Shown here: positions 1-5,765 of the stretch, piece after piece
Layout: every line of letters begins with the position of its first letter
How positions within the stretch are numbered: the first letter of the stretch is position 1
IMG/VR virus record: IMGVR_UViG_3300033149_000741
Location: 1-29,614 of that record
Length of the DNA: 29,614 bases
Source of the DNA: a virus
Strand: one strand, 5' to 3'
Notes under the pieces: generated by a model
Told to the model about the DNA's origin: nothing
Seen by the model: only the letters and a program-made list of their open reading frames with translations
The model's database searches: none
Made by a program: the position numbers and the translations under genes

Positions 1-24
1 AGGGGGAGGATCACGCGTACCTTA

Positions 25-294
25 TCAGAAAAAGCCTGGTTTTGCGACTGATCGAGTTAATGCCATTAAACCTTGTTGTAGATGCGTTTTAGCGATCTCA
101 CGCCAGCGGGACGCTTCGTCTATCACATTGTCATGATCGCGGTCGCCATTTTTACCTTCACAAACATCTACCTCGCGACATTTACCAATAAGCGTTCCAA
201 GTTCGACGCCTTTTTCTTTAATCTCATTCATTAAATCGATTTCTTCCTGATTTAACTCGCGATACCCTTTAATTTTCTGATGCTGATTTTCCAT
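25..294 (-). CDS. acb2: Acb2-type anti-CBASS cyclic-nucleotide sponge (Acb2/Tad1 hairpin family)
   Basis: An 89-residue protein that matches the phage Acb2 family from memory: an N-terminal segment reading KIKGYRELNQEEIDLMNEIK, then a C-terminal helix with IAKTHLQQGLMALTRSVAKP, the family signature. Known Acb2 proteins form small helical hexamers that sequester cyclic di- and trinucleotides made by host CBASS (and some Thoeris) defence, so the effectors are not activated. The middle (residues 38-60) is Cys- and Asp-rich and looks less conserved. A good AGGAG ribosome site sits 8 bases before the ATG. It is the last gene of the minus-strand accessory operon within this window. The family call is confident; ligand binding by this copy is inferred. 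Confidence 0.85.
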   Translation of the reverse strand: MENQHQKIKGYRELNQEEIDLMNEIKEKGVELGTLIGKCREVDVCEGKNGDRDHDNVIDEASRWREIAKTHLQQGLMALTRSVAKPGFF

Positions 295-308
295 ATTGAT
301 TACTCCTA

Positions 309-602
309 TTAGTTAAATGGTATTTTTATACTCAATACCAGACCCGGCAATACGTATAATAATAATATTTCTATTATATCGACCTGAGTTAACGAATAGA
401 TCCGCTGTGTAATGTCCATCCAGACCCATGCAGTAACAATGACACCGACAGCAATAGTCCAGGCAACCGCTTTAACATCGTCTTTATTAGTGCGGATATC
501 CAAGCTTACGAACCAGTCATATACGAATCGCAACCATTTGAAGCGAAAAGCATAATATTCGTGCGGGTAGTAAGCGTGTACCCATAATTTATACCATTTC
601 AT
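309..602 (-). CDS. small two-helix membrane protein, function unknown
   Basis: A 97-residue protein with an aromatic-rich N-terminus (many Trp, Tyr and Phe in residues 3-33) followed by two hydrophobic segments at about residues 46-62 and 74-92, so probably an inner-membrane hairpin. The short loop between them holds MDITQRIYS. It overlaps the end of the upstream gene by 14 bases, which suggests translational coupling. It sits next to the anti-CBASS gene, so a role in host takeover or defence interference is possible but unsupported. I do not recognise a family. Confidence 0.7.
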   Translation of the reverse strand: MKWYKLWVHAYYPHEYYAFRFKWLRFVYDWFVSLDIRTNKDDVKAVAWTIAVGVIVTAWVWMDITQRIYSLTQVDIIEILLLYVLPGLVLSIKIPFN

Positions 603-1248
603 GAATTCTACATAGCTCCTGGTAGACGTGTGTCATTAGCGCGACGCAACAATCGTCGCAGTGATTAACCAAATGGTCGTCCTCGTCGTCGTACTTGCAT
701 TTTGGGCAACCGATTATAAGTTCCATTGGTATCGATACCGATTCGCACGATGGGCAAAATTTATAACGTCGCTCCTTAGTATTAATATTTAAAGCGTCCG
801 AATCGCCAGTTGCGAACACATAATTAATCGGATCGCTTTTGCTTGGCGTGTACCTGATTGGCTTACGAACGATGCTTTCTAATACAGCTTTTCTAGCAGC
901 ATCTAAATACGCACGACCACCAACTATCAGGTTATTTTCTGAAATCACCTTGAGTAGATCGGCGAGAGCTGTTTGTAATGCATCGCGTTCGGTTTCGGCC
1001 CGATCCGCTCGACTGTGGTGTTGTTCGAACAATCTGGAAAATTCGAGCACGGCTTCGCTTGATTTGTCGAGTTCGTCGATCAATCGCAATTTATCCCGAA
1101 CGAGATTGCCGCGCTCGTCAACCAAATCGGTAAAATGTTTATCTTCGCGGTTGAATAGATCGATTATTAAATTCGAAATATCCTCTTCGCCATCGGTATT
1201 CTGATTAAATCGTTTGCTTATATACAACCGTAAGTCTATTTCAGCCAT
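589..1248 (-). CDS. coiled-coil protein with C-terminal zinc ribbon
   Basis: A 219-residue hypothetical protein. Residues 45-125 are charged and heptad-like and probably form a coiled coil. The C-terminus carries CPSC at 165-168 and CPKC at 181-184, a classic four-Cys zinc ribbon, followed by a second Cys/His patch (H192, H196, C197, C200, C201) that could bind another metal. The ATG follows a GGGGGA purine run by about 8 bases. The start is 3 bases after the stop of the upstream 58-residue gene. A nucleic-acid or protein adaptor role is plausible; no named family is recognised. Confidence 0.75.
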   Translation of the reverse strand: MAEIDLRLYISKRFNQNTDGEEDISNLIIDLFNREDKHFTDLVDERGNLVRDKLRLIDELDKSSEAVLEFSRLFEQHHSRADRAETERDALQTALADLLKVISENNLIVGGRAYLDAARKAVLESIVRKPIRYTPSKSDPINYVFATGDSDALNINTKERRYKFCPSCESVSIPMELIIGCPKCKYDDEDDHLVNHCDDCCVALMTHVYQELCRIHEMV

Positions 1249-1251
1249 TGA

Positions 1252-1428
1252 CTAATCCCCCATTGATGGATAATTATAGTTTACGGCGCACTGTTCGTTT
1301 GGGTTTATACCGCCTCGTTTCATATGAGCACGCGCATATTTTCTTATCATCCGACGCATATCACCCGTATTTTTAAAACCCATATTGTGCATTAGGGTAC
1401 GTTGGTTTTTTTCCGCTACAGTTCTCAT
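1252..1428 (-). CDS. small basic protein (58 aa), function unknown
   Basis: A small frame read directly: it starts MRTVAEKNQRTLMHNMGF and ends NYNYPSMGD before a TAG stop. The centre (DMRRMIRKYARAHMKRGG) is strongly basic and predicted helical, suiting nucleic-acid or protein binding. Its ATG overlaps the stop of the upstream zinc protein as ATGA, and its stop is 3 bases from the next start. It therefore fills a gap exactly, as a genuine coupled gene would. No family recognised. Confidence 0.65.
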   Translation of the reverse strand: MRTVAEKNQRTLMHNMGFKNTGDMRRMIRKYARAHMKRGGINPNEQCAVNYNYPSMGD

Positions 1429-1610
1429 TGAGCTAGTACCTCCCGTATTCTACCAAGCCACACCCGCGCAGCCTGTATACCGAATTCTCGGTCTGTCAGG
1501 CACTTGGGCGGCTCTGAGTCGTTCATATCCCACATCAGGCCGCATCGATCGCAATGCATCTGATCGCCGTAACATCGCGCCTGACAGCCTTTACGTTTGG
1601 TCACGCCCAT
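1425..1610 (-). CDS. small Cys-rich zinc-binding phage protein
   Basis: A 61-residue protein with C9, C13, C20, C23 and C37: the arrangement KGCQARCYGDQMHCDRCGL followed by a later Cys suggests one zinc site. Small proteins with this RCYGDQM.C.RCG..WD pattern recur in early regions of proteobacterial phages from memory, with no assigned role. The C-terminal third (FGIQAARVWLGRIREVL) is an amphipathic helix. It overlaps the upstream gene by 10 bases and the downstream one as ATGA. An 18-base segment of this gene recurs with one mismatch at 2112-2129. Confidence 0.7.
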   Translation of the reverse strand: MGVTKRKGCQARCYGDQMHCDRCGLMWDMNDSEPPKCLTDREFGIQAARVWLGRIREVLAQ

Positions 1611-1780
1611 TCATCTATGACAGCTTTCGATGGTGTCACCACGCCTATGCCAGTCGATCCTTTGCTATCGTGTGCAGTATGTAGGTTGTAATCTTGCCAC
1701 CAAGCGTTTAGTGCAAATAATTCTAATGGTGATTCAGGGCTAATTAGTAAAACCCCTCTTTCGTCGATATTAGCTTTCAT
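1601..1780 (-). CDS. small hypothetical protein (59 aa)
   Basis: I place the start at the ATG giving MKANIDERGVLLISPESP, because an AAGAGG ribosome site lies about 9 bases upstream. The alternative GTG eight codons earlier has less support. The sequence has a short beta-like N-terminus followed by PLELFALNAWWQDY, probably an amphipathic helix. It overlaps the C-terminus of the upstream paralogue by 11 bases and the next gene by 10. No family or function is recognised. Confidence 0.6.
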   Translation of the reverse strand: MKANIDERGVLLISPESPLELFALNAWWQDYNLHTAHDSKGSTGIGVVTPSKAVIDEWA

Positions 1781-1931
1781 CGTTAATGTCCTCTTCGATA
1801 TCACTCAACGTTTTATCAAGTACCTTGAAATGGAGGTTTTCAACCATCTTTTCCGCTGCTGGTAAATCATCAGCCACGAAGAGGTTACGATCGTGGCCAA
1901 CATATTCAACAGCGAATTTATATTTATTCAT
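1770..1931 (-). CDS. small protein, copy 2 of the MNKYKF paralogue pair
   Basis: The true start is the internal ATG giving MNKYKFAVEYVGH, because this aligns with the start of a close paralogue at 2128-2358. The frame stays open upstream, but that stretch is antisense to nothing conserved and overlaps the zinc-finger gene. The 53-residue product shares 38 of its first 48 residues with the paralogue, including DLPAAEKMVE and LHFKVLDKTL, and ends in an acidic tail (SDIEEDINDES). It looks like a small alpha/beta fold. It overlaps the upstream zinc-finger gene by 8 bases. Function unknown. Confidence 0.7.
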   Translation of the reverse strand: MNKYKFAVEYVGHDRNLFVADDLPAAEKMVENLHFKVLDKTLSDIEEDINDES

Positions 1932-2112
1932 CACGTTCCCCCGAACCGCCACATTCCGGGCAAGCCTTTTTACCCGAGCAACAAGGACAAGATATATCGT
2001 GTTTCTCTTCCCCCTCACCTTCCCATATTTTTCCATCACCATAGCATTCAGGGCAAACACCAGTACCATTACAATTTTCACACTCTACTATATTGGTCAC
2101 TTGCAATACCAA
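1924..2112 (-). CDS. stand-alone DnaJ-type zinc-finger protein (four CxxCxGxG-like repeats)
   Basis: A 62-residue protein made almost entirely of four cysteine pairs: CENCNGTG (residue 11), CPECYGDG (20), CPCCSGKK (42) and CPECGGSG (51). This is the layout of the Cys-rich domain of DnaJ/Hsp40, where repeats 1+4 and 2+3 each bind zinc and help hold unfolded clients. There is no J-domain here; one is encoded two genes upstream at 2355-2999. The start is uncertain: the longest frame uses TTG, and a GTG four codons later is possible. It begins 15 bases after a paralogue gene and overlaps the next by 8. Confidence 0.75.
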   Translation of the reverse strand: MVLQVTNIVECENCNGTGVCPECYGDGKIWEGEGEEKHDISCPCCSGKKACPECGGSGERDE

Positions 2113-2127
2113 CGTGCCTGACAGCCT

Positions 2128-2358
2128 TTAGTAGTGTTCTTCGGCATCGAAATCACTACGTTGACATAATTGTCCACTTTCAGAACATCCACAATCAGGA
2201 TGATGCGGGCATTGCTCTTCTACATCGATCAACGTTTTGTCGAGTACTTTGAAATGGAGACTTTCGACCATCTTTTCCGCTGCCGGTAAATCAGTAGCCA
2301 CAATTGTAACCTCTTCGTGGCCAACATATTCAACAGCAAATTTATATTTATTCATCAT
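2128..2358 (-). CDS. small protein, copy 1 of the MNKYKF paralogue pair, with Cys/His-rich tail
   Basis: A 76-residue protein whose first 48 residues match the 53-residue product at 1770-1931 at 38 positions. Unlike that copy it continues into a Cys/His-rich tail (CPHHPDCGCSESGQLC) that could bind zinc. The first of two consecutive ATGs overlaps the stop of the J-domain gene as ATGA. The DNA of the two copies is also closely similar, which points to a fairly recent local duplication. Function unknown. Confidence 0.75.
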   Translation of the reverse strand: MMNKYKFAVEYVGHEEVTIVATDLPAAEKMVESLHFKVLDKTLIDVEEQCPHHPDCGCSESGQLCQRSDFDAEEHY

Positions 2359-2999
2359 TGCGCTAACTCCGCCCGCATCTGGTCGCGGGCTTTTAGTAGT
2401 ATCTGAAATTTATCAGCATCACCCCCATGGTCGGGGTGTTCGGCATGTATCGCAACTCTAAATGCTTGTTTCGCATCGTCGATATTATCTCCGTAATATT
2501 TAATAATGTCGCGCCAGCGACCATTCGGGTTATGTTCGAGCGCTGCGAAACCAGTAAACGCACGTTCGAGGATCTTCGCACCGCCCCATCGTTCGATGCC
2601 GCGCAATGCGTCCAGCGTGGCCGCAATCGCTGCCAGGTTATGTTCGACCTTGGTGTACAAATCGATTGCTACTACGAGGGCATTTCCTTCCGCATTCTCC
2701 CAATAGACGGCGGCGCCTGGATCTTCCGGGGCGCGTTGTCCCGACTTGGGTAATCCATCCAAACGAGTTTTTAAATTCGTAGAGATAATAATATCTTCGC
2801 GATCAATACCCATACGATCCAATTGAATCGTTAACCGCTTAGTCGCCTCAGAAACAGAAATATCGCCTTTACGATTCCAGCTATAATCACCAGCACTCGA
2901 ATGCTGTCGGGTCTGTTTACTGAATCGTCCGAACGTTCGATCGTTGTTGTGAGTGCGTGGCCAGCCCTCGGGCCAACTTAGTGGGTATGCTTCAATCAT
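2355..2999 (-). CDS. phage protein with C-terminal J-domain (DnaJ-like)
   Basis: A 214-residue protein. The C-terminal region from about residue 165 is J-domain-like: a helix (DDAKQAFRVAIHAE), the HPD tripeptide at 188-190 in the context HPDHGGDADKF, then a final helix (LLKARDQMRAEL). HPD is the motif that stimulates Hsp70 (DnaK) ATPase. The N-terminus (AYPLSWPEGWPRT) is a signature I associate with phage J-domain proteins. The region between (50-160) is a separate, unassigned helical domain. It probably recruits host DnaK for replication or assembly, as other phages do with host chaperones; that is inference. It is coupled to both neighbours by short overlaps. Confidence 0.8.
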   Translation of the reverse strand: MIEAYPLSWPEGWPRTHNNDRTFGRFSKQTRQHSSAGDYSWNRKGDISVSEATKRLTIQLDRMGIDREDIIISTNLKTRLDGLPKSGQRAPEDPGAAVYWENAEGNALVVAIDLYTKVEHNLAAIAATLDALRGIERWGGAKILERAFTGFAALEHNPNGRWRDIIKYYGDNIDDAKQAFRVAIHAEHPDHGGDADKFQILLKARDQMRAELAQ

Positions 3000-3195
3000 A
3001 GTATCGCCCTATCGCTTCGATTAATGGGTTGACCGGGTGCATTGTGAATAACCCACACTTCGGGCAATGCTCCACGGCGTCCTTGGAATATCGGGTCGTA
3101 TCGCTTTTATGCACCCATTGTTTAGTTACTACATGGCCACACGGTTGATACGAACATTGCAGATCGTAGTTAACGTAATCAGACGCCAGCACCAT
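2992..3195 (-). CDS. small zinc-binding protein
   Basis: A 67-residue protein with C14, C19 and H21 followed by C44 and C47 in HCPKCGLF, a likely zinc ribbon split by a basic linker. An AGGA ribosome site precedes the ATG, 7 bases after the stop of a 25-residue membrane peptide. It overlaps the J-domain gene by 8 bases. Its sequence suggests nothing beyond metal binding. Confidence 0.65.
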   Translation of the reverse strand: MVLASDYVNYDLQCSYQPCGHVVTKQWVHKSDTTRYSKDAVEHCPKCGLFTMHPVNPLIEAIGRYYD

Positions 3196-3202
3196 TATCT
3201 AA

Positions 3203-3280
3203 TCATCCTAGGTCAAACCACCATGCAGCAAATATCAATAAAATTATCGCTGCAGTTATAATCGGTCCAATAGCTGGCAT
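3203..3280 (-). CDS. 25-residue single-span membrane peptide
   Basis: A very short frame read directly, beginning MPAIGPIITAAII and ending AAWWFDLG. It is a single hydrophobic stretch of about 18 residues flanked by a double Trp, typical of a one-pass membrane peptide. Its ATG shares a base with the TAA of the TusE-like gene (TAATG), and its stop is 7 bases from the next start, so it fits the operon's coupling pattern. Possible roles include a holin-like or membrane-stress peptide. Function is unknown and it may be unexpressed. Confidence 0.5.
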   Translation of the reverse strand: MPAIGPIITAAIILLIFAAWWFDLG

Positions 3281-3612
3281 TAGATACAACCCGTCGGAAC
3301 AGGTACGCCAGCATAGCGAGCAAGTTCACCGCCAAGCGCATTGGGGAAAATAGAATACAGGGTTCTATGCTGTCCGAATTTCTTACGAACATGTCGCCTT
3401 ATAGTAGTTGTCGCCGGGAAAATAGAATATTCCTGGTGATACCAACTAATAAATGAAATCACGGAAATTTGCTCGTCGGTTAGTTCAGTACCTTCGGCTT
3501 TGGCCAGCTCTTTGGCAAAGTCAGTATCCCAATCACTTGGGTTTAAAAGGTGGCCCTTTTCGCTAAGATCGTAACTTTTGGTAGCGGTTAATAATATATT
3601 GCTAACGCCCAT
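3280..3612 (-). CDS. tusE-like: TusE/DsrC-family sulfur carrier protein
   Basis: A 110-residue protein colinear with bacterial TusE/DsrC: GHLLNPSDWDTDFAKELAKA, then LTDEQISVISFISWYHQEY, a basic DNA-binding-like helix (TTIRRHVRKKFG), and a C-terminus ending AGVPVPTGCI. The penultimate Cys109 is the conserved persulfide-carrying residue. The second Cys of true DsrC, ten residues earlier, is Arg here, so it resembles TusE, the last relay protein for 2-thiolation of wobble uridine in tRNA. Phage-borne copies are known. It may tune host tRNA thiolation or mimic TusE to bind the TusBCD complex. It overlaps the upstream gene by 11 bases. Confidence 0.85.
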   Translation of the reverse strand: MGVSNILLTATKSYDLSEKGHLLNPSDWDTDFAKELAKAEGTELTDEQISVISFISWYHQEYSIFPATTTIRRHVRKKFGQHRTLYSIFPNALGGELARYAGVPVPTGCI

Positions 3613-3895
3613 GTCGGTATCTATCCTCGTAATCTTCGTCAGTTAATATGCCCTTGTAATGGATGCACCACTTACTACCTTTCGCGTGCGGGAAGTGATA
3701 ACCGTCACAATCGCATCGTCTCTTTTTACTGGCACGCTTAGTCGCTTTATCGTTATATACAATCCCTGCACCACAGCCAGAACATTTAGGTTTGTTTATA
3801 TACCATTCGATTGGATGCTTTAACGTTACCCGCGTATCGCACTGGTCGCCGTCCCTGGCTTTTAGTCGTCGTTTGCATCGATAGTTGTAACTCAT
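3602..3895 (-). CDS. small zinc-binding phage protein (Cys/His-rich)
   Basis: A 97-residue basic protein with the pattern YRCKRR, then KCSGCGAG (C38, C41), then CDCDGYHFPHAKGSKWCIH. The ending DGY.FPH..GS.WC.H is recognisable from many phage genomes as an uncharacterised zinc-binding family, often near replication or recombination genes. Two zinc sites are plausible. It overlaps the stop of the Toprim gene as ATGA. It probably binds nucleic acid, given its charge; no activity is known. Confidence 0.75.
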   Translation of the reverse strand: MSYNYRCKRRLKARDGDQCDTRVTLKHPIEWYINKPKCSGCGAGIVYNDKATKRASKKRRCDCDGYHFPHAKGSKWCIHYKGILTDEDYEDRYRHGR

Positions 3896-4800
3896 TCATC
3901 GTCTAACTGCTGCTTGATCCAGTCCCATTTTTCGCCTATCTGATCCAGCAAATTGCGTTTTTTTCTTTGTAGTTCGCCGATCTCTTCCCACGAATCCCAA
4001 TCGATAAATTGTTTAATCTCTTTCGTGATTAATTTTTCGATAACTTGGGGTTCCAGTGCATCGAGTTCCCACGATGTACGACCAAATTTTTTAATATAGT
4101 CTTTGGATCGACTATCTTTAATTTTCGTAGGGTTCGGTGGCGGCGAGTATTTATCGATCTGGTCCATGTTGAGCGCGATTCGCCGTACATCAACGCCGCT
4201 CATTTCCTCGGTAAATATATCGAGACGGTCGCGATTGTCGCGCGTCATATCAATACCCGATGGGTCGTGGTCGCCAAGATGAATTAGTATGCATTGCTTG
4301 CCATCGTTTAATTTTCTTTGATACCGCATACCTGCGCGCCACGCTTCCGATGCAGATAGATAGCCTTTACACGCCATATAGTTAACCAGCAATGGCGAAC
4401 ATGCTCGTTCGATTACGTTTCCTAATGCTTCTTTTTCAACCCATACCTCGACGTATGTATCTTGTCGATCCCACCGATCAAATCGAATATAACGAGAGAG
4501 TTCGTTAATGGCGTTTAGCTCGTCTTCGTCGTACCAAAAAGCGTGGTGCTCGCGGGTTCGATCTTCGATAGCTTCCCACGATATAAGCCCGGCCATTCGC
4601 GCCTTGGTAATAATGCTACCGAGATTTTTATAACTGCGTTCTGTATTTTCAATAAGGGCTCTCGCGACAAACTGATAATAAAGCTGTCGCAATGTCAGGA
4701 TATAGCCGTCGGTCTCGTACTCTTCGATAATATCATTGGCCGTATTAACCAATACAATCGAGTTGTCGCGGGGGTTCCAGTTCTGGTATTTGATTTTCAT
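3892..4800 (-). CDS. orphan topoisomerase VI-A/Spo11-like Toprim protein
   Basis: A 302-residue protein of a family frequent in phages. Residues 36-45 (TLRQLYYQFV) resemble the winged-helix active-site region of topoisomerase VI subunit A/Spo11, where the first or second Tyr of RxxYY would be nucleophilic. This is followed by GSIITKARMAGLISWEAIED, a second conserved block. A Toprim fold is suggested by VEVWVEKEAL (E122/E124) and LGDHDPSGID (D177, D179) as acidic metal ligands. No B-type ATPase subunit is encoded nearby. This fits the orphan 'Mini-A' proteins described for mobile elements, whose activity is uncertain. It shares TAATG with the upstream gene. Confidence 0.7.
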   Translation of the reverse strand: MKIKYQNWNPRDNSIVLVNTANDIIEEYETDGYILTLRQLYYQFVARALIENTERSYKNLGSIITKARMAGLISWEAIEDRTREHHAFWYDEDELNAINELSRYIRFDRWDRQDTYVEVWVEKEALGNVIERACSPLLVNYMACKGYLSASEAWRAGMRYQRKLNDGKQCILIHLGDHDPSGIDMTRDNRDRLDIFTEEMSGVDVRRIALNMDQIDKYSPPPNPTKIKDSRSKDYIKKFGRTSWELDALEPQVIEKLITKEIKQFIDWDSWEEIGELQRKKRNLLDQIGEKWDWIKQQLDDE

Positions 4801-5063
4801 TATTTTGGACAGCCCGATTTAACATTTAAACCACTGGTATCGACAATCCAATTTCTCGCCTTCATTGCTCTGCAATGCGCTCTCGATTCTTTCAACCCCA
4901 AAGCTACGATTTTAATATCCAGTTCGGCCGTACTGAGAATAGGTTTCGGTTTAAACGCCATAATAGATAAAATGGCCAACACGGCGCCGCATCCCATAAA
5001 GAAAAATGCGGTACTAATAAACCCTTTTGGTATTTTTAATTCGTTCGACTTCGGTCTAGCCAT
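4800..5063 (-). CDS. single-pass membrane protein, function unknown
   Basis: An 87-residue protein: a short basic N-terminus (MARPKSNELKIPKG), one transmembrane helix at about residues 14-36, and a C-terminal part of about 50 residues with two Cys (C63, C85) that may lie in the periplasm. A TAGGAG purine stretch precedes the ATG by about 9 bases. Its stop shares a base with the start of the Toprim gene. No family recognised. Confidence 0.65.
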   Translation of the reverse strand: MARPKSNELKIPKGFISTAFFFMGCGAVLAILSIMAFKPKPILSTAELDIKIVALGLKESRAHCRAMKARNWIVDTSGLNVKSGCPK

Positions 5064-5075
5064 GCTTCCATACTC

Positions 5076-5243
5076 CTAGATTGCGGCGGGTACAAGTTGG
5101 GACTCTTTGAACGGTCCCATTTCCCGGCCTGTTTTTATATCAGTAACGTATATCTGGTCTGTAATAAATTTAACGCGACCCAGGCATTCAAAATCCACTG
5201 ATCGCGCATCTTCATTGACAAAAACTAACTGGTCGTTGTGCAT
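5076..5243 (-). CDS. small hypothetical protein (55 aa)
   Basis: Read directly in the gap between two larger genes: it starts MHNDQLVFVNEDARSVDF and ends FKESQLVPAAI before TAG. The composition is soluble and beta-rich. It starts one base after the stop of the exported protein gene and ends 12 bases before the next start. This tight fit and its ordinary composition support a real gene. No recognisable family. Confidence 0.6.
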   Translation of the reverse strand: MHNDQLVFVNEDARSVDFECLGRVKFITDQIYVTDIKTGREMGPFKESQLVPAAI

Positions 5244-5244
5244 T

Positions 5245-5745
5245 CTATTTCACCTGCCGATTAATAAGTTTAGCGTAGGGTACCAATTCATTTTTATGCA
5301 CCCATTGGGAGTGAAGAAAATAAACACTATAGTAGCCATGGTATAGAATTTCTACGATAGAATCTTTAGGATTCTTTTGAGTTCGGACCGCTGTTAATTT
5401 CGAAGCTCTTATAACCCTGCATGATTTATATCTATTTACGATAATGGGATTATATGTGCCGCCATCTTTAAGTATTTTATTATAAACATGCACGTAATCT
5501 TTTCGTTTCCCACAGGTGAAAGTTTTACGGTTTAAAATGTATGCGCCCTTTGGATTCTTTTTCACACCCAATCTAAAATCCTGATACTTCTTGCAATCAC
5601 TCATTAACCGGGTTCTATCAGACTCGTTAAGATATCCATTTGTAATGATCTGTGCCGATACACCTTCGAAACAGTTAGCGCTACCACCATATGCAACCGT
5701 GGAATTGACGATTAATACAATGAATAATACGTATAGTAATTTCAT
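5245..5745 (-). CDS. predicted exported protein with four cysteines
   Basis: A 166-residue protein with a clear Sec signal peptide (basic start, hydrophobic stretch LLYVLFIVLIV, cleavage likely near residues 19-23). The mature part has exactly four cysteines (C25, C51, C78, C109), consistent with two disulfides in the periplasm, and a Lys/Tyr-rich body. Phage proteins of this kind can block superinfection or modify the envelope, but no family is recognised. A GGAG ribosome site lies within the loop of a small hairpin just upstream, directly after the tRNA-like element. Confidence 0.7.
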   Translation of the reverse strand: MKLLYVLFIVLIVNSTVAYGGSANCFEGVSAQIITNGYLNESDRTRLMSDCKKYQDFRLGVKKNPKGAYILNRKTFTCGKRKDYVHVYNKILKDGGTYNPIIVNRYKSCRVIRASKLTAVRTQKNPKDSIVEILYHGYYSVYFLHSQWVHKNELVPYAKLINRQVK

Positions 5746-5748
5746 GAT

Positions 5749-5765
5749 AATAACTCCATGTTATT
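5749..5765 (-). promoter_or_regulatory. small hairpin carrying the ribosome site of the exported protein gene
   Basis: On the minus strand the arms AATAAC and GTTATT form a perfect 6-bp stem around ATGGA. The GGAG ribosome site begins in this loop, and the hairpin abuts the CCA of the tRNA-like element. It may mark a processing point or tune translation. The stem is AT-rich and weak, so its significance is uncertain. Confidence 0.3.

Noticed and set aside
839-1204. Ser/Arg-rich plus-strand frame of about 120 codons
   Set aside because: It is low-complexity and lies wholly antisense to the coiled-coil zinc-ribbon gene, which has a coherent sequence and operon spacing.
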